The translations under genes were made by a program, and so were the position numbers. A stretch of 12,078 bases of DNA from AVCC01 sp041736255 (lineage in GTDB: Bacteria; Pseudomonadota; Gammaproteobacteria; Burkholderiales; Burkholderiaceae_D): assembly GCA_041736255.1 (NCBI GenBank), contig JBGSTZ010000150.1, positions 1-12,078 on the forward strand. The letters are read 5' to 3'. Below the pieces are notes generated by a model, which had not been told where the DNA came from, ran no database searches, and worked only from the letters and a program-made list of their open reading frames with translations. Below are positions 1 to 6,208 of the stretch, piece after piece (within the stretch, counting starts at the first letter, position 1; the number at the start of each line of letters is the position of its first letter).

Positions 1-1
1 G

Positions 2-1081
2 ACGCTGGTGCTGTACGGCGACGTGCCACTGACCGATGCGGCGTCGCTGCAACGCCTGATCGCCGCCGCCGGCGTTGACAAGCTGGCAATCCTGACGGTA
101 AACATGAGCGACCCGACCGGCTATGGCCGCATCGTGCGCGAGCATGGAGAAATTACGCGCATCGTCGAGCAAAAAGACGCGACCGACGCCGAACGCGCAA
201 TTACCGAAGTCAATACCGGCATCCTGGTTGCACCCACCGCGCAGCTCAAACAATGGCTGGCGACGCTGTCGAACGATAATGCGCAGGGCGAGTATTACCT
301 GACCGACATCGTGGCCCGCGCCGTGGCCGATGGCGTGCCGGTAGCGTCCGCGCAACCGGCGGCAGTTTGGGAAACGCTGGGTGTCAACAGCAAGGTGCAG
401 CTGGCCGAACTGGAGCGCATCCACCAGCGCAACATCGCCAACGAATTGCTGGAACAGGGCGTGACGCTGCTCGACCCGGCGCGCTTCGATGTGCGCGGCA
501 CACTCACCTGCGGGCGCGACGTCACGATCGACGTCGGCTGCATCTTCGAAGGCACGGTCGCGCTGGCCGATGGCGTCACCGTCGGCGCCCATTGCGTGAT
601 CAAGAATGCCGCTATTGCCGGCGGCGCACAGATCAAGCCGTTCTGCCATATCGAAGATGCGACAGTCGGCGCCCAATCCGTGATCGGCCCGTATGCCCGA
701 CTACGGCCCGGCACCGTGCTGGCGGAAGGCGTGCACATCGGCAATTTCGTCGAAATCAAGAACAGCCAGATCGCCTCCGGCAGCAAGGCCAACCACCTCG
801 CCTACGTGGGTGACGCCACCATCGGTTCGCGTGTAAACATCGGCGCCGGCACCATAACCTGCAATTACGACGGCGCCAACAAGTTCCGCACCGTGATCGA
901 AGACGACGCCTTCATTGGCAGCGACAGCCAGCTGGTGGCGCCAGTCACAGTCGGCAAAGGAGCAACGCTAGGAGCCGGCACCACGCTGACCGAGGATGCG
1001 CCGGCCGGTGCACTGACAATATCGCGCACCAGGCAAGTGACGTTGAGCGACTGGCAGCGGCCGCTCAAGCTGAAAAAATAG
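2..1081 (+). CDS. glmU: GlmU, bifunctional UDP-GlcNAc pyrophosphorylase / GlcN-1-P acetyltransferase (5' partial)
   Basis: Cytosolic enzyme for the last two steps to UDP-N-acetylglucosamine: acetyl transfer to glucosamine-1-phosphate, then uridylyl transfer. The frame is open from base 2, so the gene enters from outside the window. By comparison with the 456-residue E. coli protein about 100 N-terminal residues are missing, including the nucleotide-binding G-rich loop. The visible part starts at the LYGDVPL motif, whose Asp binds Mg2+ in E. coli (D105). GVNSKVQLAELERI follows, ending the uridyltransferase domain with its metal-binding Asn. The left-handed beta-helix comes next, with hexapeptide repeats from about codon 160 of this fragment. 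NHLAYVGDATIG carries the catalytic His and NIGAGTITCNYDG the acetyl-CoA/sugar pocket. The C-terminus (RPLKLKK) is normal. The GTG at base 8 is only an internal Val codon. Identification is firm from family motifs. Confidence 0.97.
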   Translation, partial: TLVLYGDVPLTDAASLQRLIAAAGVDKLAILTVNMSDPTGYGRIVREHGEITRIVEQKDATDAERAITEVNTGILVAPTAQLKQWLATLSNDNAQGEYYLTDIVARAVADGVPVASAQPAAVWETLGVNSKVQLAELERIHQRNIANELLEQGVTLLDPARFDVRGTLTCGRDVTIDVGCIFEGTVALADGVTVGAHCVIKNAAIAGGAQIKPFCHIEDATVGAQSVIGPYARLRPGTVLAEGVHIGNFVEIKNSQIASGSKANHLAYVGDATIGSRVNIGAGTITCNYDGANKFRTVIEDDAFIGSDSQLVAPVTVGKGATLGAGTTLTEDAPAGALTISRTRQVTLSDWQRPLKLKK

Positions 1082-1092
1082 GCATAACGCTA

Positions 1093-1134
1093 ATGAGCCG
1101 TATAGTATAAAAATACGGCTCATAAAATGATTTT
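1093..1134 (+). terminator. Probable intrinsic terminator of glmU
   Basis: A perfect 11-bp inverted repeat begins 12 bp after the glmU stop: ATGAGCCGTAT (1093-1103) pairs with ATACGGCTCAT (1113-1123) around a 9-nt loop, followed by AAAATGATTTT. The stem is strong but the T tract is short and displaced, so termination efficiency is uncertain. A bidirectional role is possible, although the minus-strand regulator gene ends about 195 bp away. Confidence 0.6.
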
Positions 1135-1136
1135 AA

Positions 1137-1317
1137 ACGTTTGAAGATGGCAATGGCCGTATCGGACGCACCTTCACTGACATGACAATTGCGCAAGATA
1201 CCAAAAAGGAAATGCGCTCATACAGCATGGTGCATCAGATGCAGGAAAACAGATCTGCATACTATGCCGTTGTGAATCATGCGCAAAAAGGCGATCTGGA
1301 TATCACGCCATGGGTCC
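1137..1317 (+). pseudogene. Relic of a Fic-family (AMPylase-type) gene
   Basis: One open frame reads TFEDGNGRIGR (from 1137), then TFTDMTIAQ, then YSMVHQMQENRSAYYAVV, then AQKGDLDITPW (ending at 1313). This matches the family pattern around the Fic catalytic core (HPFxxGNGRxxR) and the segment after it in Fic proteins that end this stretch with DITPW. Only this core is left. The codon before the fragment is a stop (TAA, 1134-1136), the catalytic His and Pro are gone, and similarity ends at the 3' end of the opposing Lrp-type gene. An ATG at 1182 opens a 68-codon frame running to 1388, but its last 23 codons are antisense to the regulator gene, so I do not call it a gene. Function is surely lost; family assignment rests on motif recognition. 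Confidence 0.7.
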
Positions 1318-1794
1318 TCACACCGCAATCCGAGTCTCAAACTTGCTGCGGTGAATGGCGAAAAAACTGCGCACGTTGCGCACGTTGACTTGCCCGGCGA
1401 ACAGCCGGTGCGCCAGCGCGTGGTAAGCCGGCATGTCGGCCACCTGCACCATCAGCACGAAATCCGGTCCAGGCGACACCCGGTAGCACTGCAACACCGC
1501 ATCTTCCGCCGCCACCAGGACTTCGAACTCTACCATCCGTTCGGCTGCCTGGTTGTCCAGCGTGATCTCGACGATCGCGCTCAAGCCGGCGCCGACCTTC
1601 TCGGGCGCGACAATCGCCACCGTGCGCGTAATCACGCCGGCATCGATCAAGCGCTTGACGCGCCGCAAACAAGTCGGCGGCGACGCATGCACTTGCGCTG
1701 CCAGCGCATGATTGGTTTGCGATGCATCAAGTTGCAGCGTATTCAGGATGCGGCGGTCCAGTTCATCGAACTGCAAAACAGTCTCAGCGGTCAT
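1318..1794 (-). CDS. Lrp/AsnC-family transcriptional regulator
   Basis: A 158-residue DNA-binding regulator of the usual Lrp/AsnC size. Residues about 9-70 form the AsnC-type helix-turn-helix (LDRRILNTLQLDAS, then ASPPTCLRRVKRLIDAGVI). Residues about 75-150 form the RAM/ligand domain (VGAGLSAIVEITLD, then YRVSPGPDFVLMVQVADMPAYH). Such proteins make dimers to octamers and usually respond to an amino acid; the ligand here is unknown. The gene is transcribed away from glmS across a 151-bp spacer, and its start codon is one base from a 9-bp inverted repeat, so autorepression is likely. The start at 1794 keeps the normal N-terminal length; its Shine-Dalgarno is poor and overlaps that repeat. Family confident, regulon unknown. 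Confidence 0.93.
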   Translation of the reverse strand: MTAETVLQFDELDRRILNTLQLDASQTNHALAAQVHASPPTCLRRVKRLIDAGVITRTVAIVAPEKVGAGLSAIVEITLDNQAAERMVEFEVLVAAEDAVLQCYRVSPGPDFVLMVQVADMPAYHALAHRLFAGQVNVRNVRSFFAIHRSKFETRIAV

Positions 1795-1795
1795 G

Positions 1796-1828
1796 AATAT
1801 TCCATAATTTTAAGTTTATTGGAATATT
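1796..1828. promoter_or_regulatory. 9-bp dyad at the regulator start (candidate operator)
   Basis: AATATTCCA (1796-1804) and TGGAATATT (1820-1828) are perfect inverted arms around a 15-bp AT-only or nearly AT-only centre. The left arm lies one base upstream of the regulator's ATG and covers its ribosome-binding position. A further half-like site, AATATTCG, occurs at 1852-1859. Autoregulatory binding by the adjacent Lrp-type protein is an inference from position and symmetry. Confidence 0.5.
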
Positions 1829-1834
1829 ATGCCA

Positions 1835-1851
1835 TCAATGCTGAGCATTGA
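1835..1851. promoter_or_regulatory. 17-bp perfect palindrome between regulator and glmS (candidate operator)
   Basis: TCAATGCTGAGCATTGA is an 8+1+8 perfect palindrome, close to the length of known Lrp/AsnC-family sites (about 13-15 bp palindromes). Its centre (1843) is 31 bp, about three helical turns, from the centre of the neighbouring dyad (1812), so multimers bound at both would face the same side of the helix. It is 95 bp upstream of the glmS start. Confidence 0.5.
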
Positions 1852-1945
1852 AATATTCGATCATATTCACGCTAATTTTGATTACTTATTTCAAGCATAG
1901 TCCTCTACGATGCAGACTTGAATAACAAATTATCAAGAGGCTGCC

Positions 1946-3775
1946 ATGTGCGGTATCGTCGGCGCGGTTGCGCAACGCAATATCACTCCCATCCTGATCG
2001 AAGGCTTGAAACGGCTTGAATACCGCGGCTATGATTCCTGCGGTGTCGCCTTGCATGTCGACGGCCGCTTGCAGCGCTCGCGCAGCACCGCGCGCGTGGC
2101 CGAGTTGGAATCGCAGGTCGCCTCCACCGGTCTGGCCGGCTTCACCGGCATCGCCCACACCCGCTGGGCCACGCACGGCGCGCCTTCTTCAGACAATGCG
2201 CATCCGCACTTTTCGCCTTCCGACGCCGATGCGCGCATCGCGCTGGTACACAACGGCATCATCGAAAACCACGACGCTTTACGCGATGAACTGCAAGCGC
2301 TCGGCTACGTATTTCGAAGCCAGACCGACACCGAAGTCATCGCCCACCTGGTCGACCATATGTATACGGGCGACCTGTTCGACACCGTGCAGCAAGCGGT
2401 CAAACGGCTCGATGGCGCGTACGCGATTGCGGTATTTTGCCGCGACGAACCGCACCGCGTGATCGGCGCACGGCAAGGCTCGCCGCTGATCGTCGGCGTC
2501 GGCGAAGGTGAAAACTTCCTGGCTTCGGACGCGATGGCGCTGGCCGGCACCACCGACCAGATCATCTATCTGGAAGAAGGCGACGTGGTCGATCTGCAAT
2601 TGCAGCGCTGCTGGATCGTCGACGCCGACGGCAAAGCGGCCGAACGCACCGTCAAAACCGTCCAGGCCCACACCGGCGCCGCCGAACTGGGGCCGTATCG
2701 CCACTACATGCAAAAGGAAATTTTCGAACAGCCGACCGCCATCGCCAACACGCTGCAGGGAATCGACGCCATCATGCCGGAGCTATTCGGAGACGATGCC
2801 TACCGCATCTTCAAGCAGATCGACTCGGTGCTGATTCTGGCTTGCGGCACCAGCTACTACGCCGGCATGACCGCCAAATACTGGATCGAATCGATCGCCA
2901 AAATCCCGGTCAGCGTCGAAATCGCCAGCGAATACCGCTACCGCGACAGCGTGCCAAACCCGCGCTCGCTGGTTCTGACGCTGTCCCAAAGCGGCGAAAC
3001 CGCCGACACGCTGGCGGCGCTGAAACACGCCCGCGCACTCGGCATGGAACACACGATGACGATCTGCAACGTTGCCACCAGCGCCATGGTGCGCGAGTGC
3101 GCGCTCGCTTTCATCACCCGCGCCGGAGTCGAAGTCGGCGTCGCCTCGACCAAAGCCTTCACCACCCAGCTGGCCGCGCTGTTCTTGCTCACGCTCACTC
3201 TGGCACAAGTCAGGGGCACGCTGTCGGAACAGGATGAAGCCGATTACCTGAAGCAAATGCGCCACCTGCCGGTAGCGATTGCAGCGGTGCTGGCGCTGGA
3301 GCCACAAATCATCGCCTGGTCGGAAGACTTCGCGCGCAAGGAAAATGCGCTGTTCCTGGGGCGCGGCCTGCACTACCCGATCGCGCTCGAAGGCGCGCTG
3401 AAACTGAAGGAAATTTCCTACATCCACGCCGAAGCCTATCCCGCTGGTGAACTCAAGCACGGCCCGCTGGCGCTGGTCACCGACCAGATGCCGGTCGTCA
3501 CCATCGCCCCCAACGATGCGCTGATCGAAAAGCTGAAATCGAACATGCAGGAAGTGCGCGCCCGCGGCGGCCAGCTCTACGTATTCGCCGATGGCGACTC
3601 GCGCGTCAAACCCGGCGAAGGCCTGCACGTAATCCGTTTGCCCGAACACTACGGCCAGCTGTCGCCGATTTTGCATGTGGTGGCATTGCAATTGCTGGCG
3701 TATCACACCGCGTTGGCACGTGGGACTGATGTTGATAAGCCACGGAATTTGGCAAAATCGGTGACTGTGGAATAA
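1946..3775 (+). CDS. glmS: GlmS, glutamine-fructose-6-phosphate aminotransferase (isomerizing)
   Basis: Makes glucosamine-6-phosphate from fructose-6-phosphate and glutamine, the committed cytosolic step to UDP-GlcNAc, peptidoglycan and LPS. At 609 residues it has the same length as the E. coli enzyme. Met-Cys-Gly-Ile-Val exposes the nucleophilic Cys after Met removal; HTRWATHG and NGIIENH belong to the class-II glutaminase domain (about 2-220). Two SIS isomerase domains follow, with LACGTSYYAG near 298, LSQSGETADTL near 347, STKAFTTQL near 402 and ALKLKEISYIHAEAYPAGELKHGP near 485-505. The end, KPRNLAKSVTVE, contains the conserved active-site Lys. The start has an AAGAGG Shine-Dalgarno seven to eight bases upstream. 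Nothing looks damaged. The gene diverges from the Lrp-type regulator, which may control it through the dyads between them. Confidence 0.98.
   Translation: MCGIVGAVAQRNITPILIEGLKRLEYRGYDSCGVALHVDGRLQRSRSTARVAELESQVASTGLAGFTGIAHTRWATHGAPSSDNAHPHFSPSDADARIALVHNGIIENHDALRDELQALGYVFRSQTDTEVIAHLVDHMYTGDLFDTVQQAVKRLDGAYAIAVFCRDEPHRVIGARQGSPLIVGVGEGENFLASDAMALAGTTDQIIYLEEGDVVDLQLQRCWIVDADGKAAERTVKTVQAHTGAAELGPYRHYMQKEIFEQPTAIANTLQGIDAIMPELFGDDAYRIFKQIDSVLILACGTSYYAGMTAKYWIESIAKIPVSVEIASEYRYRDSVPNPRSLVLTLSQSGETADTLAALKHARALGMEHTMTICNVATSAMVRECALAFITRAGVEVGVASTKAFTTQLAALFLLTLTLAQVRGTLSEQDEADYLKQMRHLPVAIAAVLALEPQIIAWSEDFARKENALFLGRGLHYPIALEGALKLKEISYIHAEAYPAGELKHGPLALVTDQMPVVTIAPNDALIEKLKSNMQEVRARGGQLYVFADGDSRVKPGEGLHVIRLPEHYGQLSPILHVVALQLLAYHTALARGTDVDKPRNLAKSVTVE
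3731..3775 (+). other. Conserved glmS 3' end, candidate attTn7 (TnsD-binding) target
   Basis: The last 15 codons and stop of glmS (DVDKPRNLAKSVTVE) match the coding segment that Tn7 TnsD recognises in E. coli and many other bacteria; insertion occurs about 25 bp past the stop. Here non-core, AT-rich DNA and defence genes begin directly after it. I saw no tnsABCD genes or convincing Tn7-like end repeats in the window, so the site is recognised but actual Tn7 use is not shown. Confidence 0.5.
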
Positions 3776-3994
3776 GGCGTGAATCTGGTTATATTTATTG
3801 TTACCCCCTTGAAATAAACTTTATAAAAAAGTAATAAATTTCGAAATTTTTCAACGAAGGGCGGGAATAAAGTACGGATCACTGATTGTTCGTTAGCCAT
3901 GGACAAACCAGCGGGCATAAAAACCACCGAAGCGGGTGGGGTGGCGATGAAGCTTTAAAGTTAAAATATGAGAACGGAAAAATAGGGAGTCACA
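3776..3994. other. AT-rich spacer after glmS (no gene seen)
   Basis: 219 bp, markedly richer in A/T than glmS. It contains a 14-bp perfect palindrome, AAATTTCGAAATTT (3836-3849), and a small minus-oriented hairpin (listed separately). A ribosome-binding AGGGAG (3984-3989) at the right edge serves the next gene. Minus-strand open frames here only run into the reverse complement of the glmS end and are not credible. This is the likely left boundary of the island. Confidence 0.5.
3919..3939 (-). terminator. Small minus-strand hairpin with T5 (possible terminator)
   Basis: Read on the minus strand, CCACC (3939-3935) pairs with GGTGG (3928-3924) around a 6-nt loop containing TTC, followed by TTTTT (3923-3919). 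The shape is terminator-like, but the stem is only 5 bp and no minus-strand gene lies immediately upstream of it. It may be a leftover from a lost gene. Confidence 0.3.
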
Positions 3995-4828
3995 GTGAGC
4001 AATAAAACCATGGTTGTGCAGGGTGCTGAGGTACACGTTACATCAACGGACGATGAGGACTACATCAGCTTGACGGACATGGTGGCCAACTTCGACGGAG
4101 GGTCGACACTGATTGATGCGTGGCTAAGGAATAAGGACACCATTGAGTTTCTGGGCGTTTGGGAGCGTATCAATAACCCAAGTTTTAATTCTGTCGAATT
4201 CGACGGAATTAGATTTGAGGCTGGTACGAACAGGTTTAGATTATCGGTAAAGCAGTGGACGCAAAAAGTTGGCGGGATAGGACTTATTGCAAAGACTGGC
4301 CGATATGGTGGTACGTTTGCTCACAAGGATATCGCTTTTGAGTTTGGCTCATGGTTGAGCCCTGAATTTAAGCTATATCTAATCAAGGAATTCCAGCGTC
4401 TTAAAGAGCAAGAAATTCATTCCGGTCAGCTCGAATGGAATATTCGACGGTCGCTTACTAAAGCTAACTATCGCGTTCATACCGATGCGATTAAAGAATA
4501 TCTGATACCTCCAGCAATTTCAAAGATGCAAGAGGGTTTTGTATATGCCAGTGAGGCAGATTTGCTTAATAAGGCTCTATTTGGTCAGACAGCAAAGGAA
4601 TGGCGCAATACGAATCCGGACAAGGAAGGCGGACTTCGTGATAATGCAACAGTTGAACAGCTTGTCGTATTGGCAAGCCTGGAGAGTCAGAACGCGCTAT
4701 TGATAGAACAAAAAATGTCACAAGCAGGACGACTTCAACTTCTGAATGATCTTGCTCGCCGTCAAATGAAATCCTTGCTCGATAATCCAACAATCAAAAA
4801 ATTGCAAGACAAGCCACTACTTAAATGA
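3995..4828 (+). CDS. KilA-N domain protein
   Basis: 277 residues. The KilA-N fold, a DNA-binding domain common in phages and large DNA viruses, spans about residues 22-137: DYISLTDMVAN, LIDAWLRNKDTIEFLGVWE, then TGRYGGTFAHKDIAFEFGSWLSPEFKLYLIKEFQRL. The C-terminal half is mostly helical and ends with a segment typical of bacterial family members: KEWRNTNPD, NATVEQLVVLASLESQNALLI, then LARRQMKSLL. No signal peptide or membrane segment is visible, so it is cytosolic. The start is GTG, chosen because AGGGAG lies five bases before it and MSNKTMVVQG fits the family. Base composition is more AT-rich than glmS and it is the first gene after the glmS attachment-like site, which suggests transfer. Its role (phage gene control, antitoxin-like or other) is unknown. 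Confidence 0.88.
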   Translation: MSNKTMVVQGAEVHVTSTDDEDYISLTDMVANFDGGSTLIDAWLRNKDTIEFLGVWERINNPSFNSVEFDGIRFEAGTNRFRLSVKQWTQKVGGIGLIAKTGRYGGTFAHKDIAFEFGSWLSPEFKLYLIKEFQRLKEQEIHSGQLEWNIRRSLTKANYRVHTDAIKEYLIPPAISKMQEGFVYASEADLLNKALFGQTAKEWRNTNPDKEGGLRDNATVEQLVVLASLESQNALLIEQKMSQAGRLQLLNDLARRQMKSLLDNPTIKKLQDKPLLK

Positions 4829-4847
4829 GGTAACTAGAGTGAGGTTT

Positions 4848-4874
4848 AAAAAGCCCGCGCGTGCTTGGCGGGCT
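4848..4874. terminator. Shared intrinsic terminator between convergent genes
   Basis: AGCCCGC (4852-4858) pairs perfectly with GCGGGCT (4868-4874) around a 9-nt loop. On the minus strand the stem is followed by TTTTT (4852-4848), so it is best suited to ending the HEPN/MNT transcript. It also lies 20 bp past the kilA-N stop and could stop that transcript weakly, since no plus-strand T run follows. Confidence 0.65.
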
Positions 4875-4964
4875 ATGGGCAATTTATTGCAATAAAAATC
4901 CTCCGCGAGAGGGAAGGTGTTGGACGCTGCGTGAATATAGTTGCCGCCAACTAGTTCTACTGTG

Positions 4965-5255
4965 TCACAAGTCTGGGAGCTCAGTGTTTGTCAATGGTGC
5001 AGCCACTCGCACAAGATAGTGGGGAGGATAGCCATGGGCACGCAGGGCCGATAGCGCCGCGGCATGCGCGGCGTTGTAGGCCAGGTCAAAGCGACTTTCC
5101 AAGGAAAGACTAGCTTGTCGCGCATCCTGCAGGCGCACGGCGGCCGAGCGCAACAAGCCGGCGCGTTCGCGCGCATCAGTCGGTCCGACTTTAAGCTTGC
5201 CGATGCGCGCCAGGTTCGCCAGATTGGCCAGCGCCGCCGAGTCGGGATATGTCAT
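4965..5255 (-). CDS. Small HEPN-like protein, partner of the nucleotidyltransferase
   Basis: 96 residues, helical, cytosolic. The segment RFDLAYNAAHAAALSALRAHGY (residues 55-76) resembles the core of small HEPN proteins, where a conserved Arg and His belong to the RNase site in active members; here eight residues separate R55 and H64. The start at 5255 is preferred because AAAGGAGACGAAC gives a strong ribosome site. A longer frame to 5318 exists but lies inside the upstream gene. The coding region overlaps the end of the nucleotidyltransferase by 65 bp, so the two are probably co-translated. HEPN proteins paired with MNT proteins form toxin-antitoxin modules in which the MNT partner modifies the HEPN toxin. 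After HGY the C-terminus (PPHYLVRVAAPLTNTELPDL) looks unlike the family and the protein seems short, so a frameshift near 5010-5030 is possible. Confidence 0.65.
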   Translation of the reverse strand: MTYPDSAALANLANLARIGKLKVGPTDARERAGLLRSAAVRLQDARQASLSLESRFDLAYNAAHAAALSALRAHGYPPHYLVRVAAPLTNTELPDL

Positions 5256-5826
5256 GTTCGTCTCCTTTGACAAAGATTTTAGGCTGCTCCAGCACCCGCA
5301 GGATGAAGGATCTGCCATCGCGTACGCGTTGCGCGAATTCGTCCGGGGTATACAGCGTCGGATTCACCGCCCGGCCCAACTGCGCCTGCGCGGGCATCAG
5401 CGCTTCGAGCAATTCCGCGTTCGACGGCAGCGCCCCGATCACCATTAGATCCACATCGCTGCCCGCATGCTCGGTGCCCTTGGCCAGCGAGCCATAGACA
5501 AACGCCAGCTCGACGGCCGGCCACACCGGTTGCAGCGCGGCGCGCAGCACATCGGCTGCGCCAAAGGTTTTCAGGACAATGCCGCGCAACTCGGCGAAGA
5601 TCGGCGCAGCAGGATTTGCCTGGTAATGCTTCTGGTTGCCGATCCGGTGCGTCGTCACCAGGCCGGCTAATTCCAGCCGCGCCAGTTCCCGCTGCACCGC
5701 GCCGGAACCCGACCCCGCCAGGCCGATGATTTCATTGGCGTAAAACGAGCGCTGGGATTGACCAAACAGCACCGCCAGCACCCGCTGCTGTGTTTTCGTA
5801 AAAAGTGCATCCGCATATATACCCAT
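5191..5826 (-). CDS. wHTH-nucleotidyltransferase (MNT) protein, antitoxin-like
   Basis: From the start at 5826 the protein has 211 residues. Residues about 5-75 form a winged helix (ADALFTKTQQRVLAVLFGQ, SFYANEII, GAVQRELARLELAGLVTT, RIGNQKHYQAN). Residues about 105-195 form a minimal nucleotidyltransferase domain with GSLAKGTEHAGSDVD: the diagnostic G-S-x10-D-x-D pattern (G112, S113, D124, D126). Related MNT proteins transfer AMP to a partner HEPN toxin. Here the HEPN-like gene follows and overlaps by 65 bp, supporting that role. The winged helix suggests autoregulation through the tandem repeat at the 5' end. Starts at 5856, 5838 and 5835 are also in frame; 5826 is favoured because it places Met just before the family-like ADALFTKTQQ and reduces overlap with the putative operator, but no start has a good Shine-Dalgarno. 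Confidence 0.85.
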   Translation of the reverse strand: MGIYADALFTKTQQRVLAVLFGQSQRSFYANEIIGLAGSGSGAVQRELARLELAGLVTTHRIGNQKHYQANPAAPIFAELRGIVLKTFGAADVLRAALQPVWPAVELAFVYGSLAKGTEHAGSDVDLMVIGALPSNAELLEALMPAQAQLGRAVNPTLYTPDEFAQRVRDGRSFILRVLEQPKIFVKGDEHDISRLGGAGQSGEPGAHRQA

Positions 5827-5856
5827 AACGGGCATCATAATACCCAATATAGGCAT
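5819..5856 (-). promoter_or_regulatory. Tandem 21-bp-spaced operator-like repeat before the MNT gene
   Basis: On the minus strand ATGCCTATATTGGGTAT (5856-5840) is followed by ATGCCCGTTATGGGTAT (5835-5819). They match at 13 of 17 positions, and the conserved parts are the outer ATGCC and GGGTAT. Each copy is itself an imperfect palindrome. The centres are 21 bp apart, two helical turns, as expected for cooperative binding of a winged-helix protein. The MNT gene encodes such a domain, so autorepression is a reasonable inference. Confidence 0.5.
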
Positions 5857-6208
5857 TGTTAAACCGCGCTGCGTCAGGCAAGCGCCGGAGCTACCACATC
5901 AAGTGGTCCGGATCTGGAACGTGGCATTAGGATCGTTTGCAATAAGCAGAATTAGGCATAAGTTTTGGCTTGTAGCCAGTTTATTTCCCGCTTAATTTCG
6001 CTTCCGCACTTGCTCGTCATAACCCGATTTGATCAACAGCAGACTACATCCAGCGCATTAACCTACAAAACCTTACTGGACATATTAATGCTGTGACATC
6101 ATGCTTGGCTTCAGAGCGTTTAATTTCTCCTGGGTAATACAGGCCCGGAACTGCTCCCGGTAATTTTCAAGCCAATTGAACTGATTCACAAACGGATGTC
6201 CGAACCCT
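5857..6208. other. 352-bp region without a convincing gene, upstream of hsdR
   Basis: It must hold the promoters for the minus-strand MNT/HEPN unit and for hsdR, but I could not identify a clear -35/-10 pair. Small dyads occur: ACCAC/GTGGT (5892-5906) and TGGCT/AGCCA (5966-5978). On the minus strand an open frame ends at 6085, and its part outside hsdR reads GHPFVNQFNWLENYREQF, then RACITQEKLNALKPSMMSQH. This looks protein-like and may be the 3' relic of a gene cut off by the restriction operon, but I do not recognise the family. Confidence 0.45.

Noticed and set aside
1279..1851. Long plus-strand ORF over the Lrp-type regulator
   Set aside because: It is antisense to a clear Lrp/AsnC protein and its translation is Arg/His-rich without any domain.
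2783..3706. 307-codon minus-strand ORF inside glmS
   Set aside because: It is a shadow of GC-rich coding sequence; glmS on the plus strand is certain and the translation is low-complexity.
3703..3927. Minus-strand ORF containing YSTVTDFAKFRGLSTSVPR
   Set aside because: This phrase is the reverse complement of the conserved glmS C-terminal codons (GTDVDKPRNLAKSVTV) and is a frequent false gene call.
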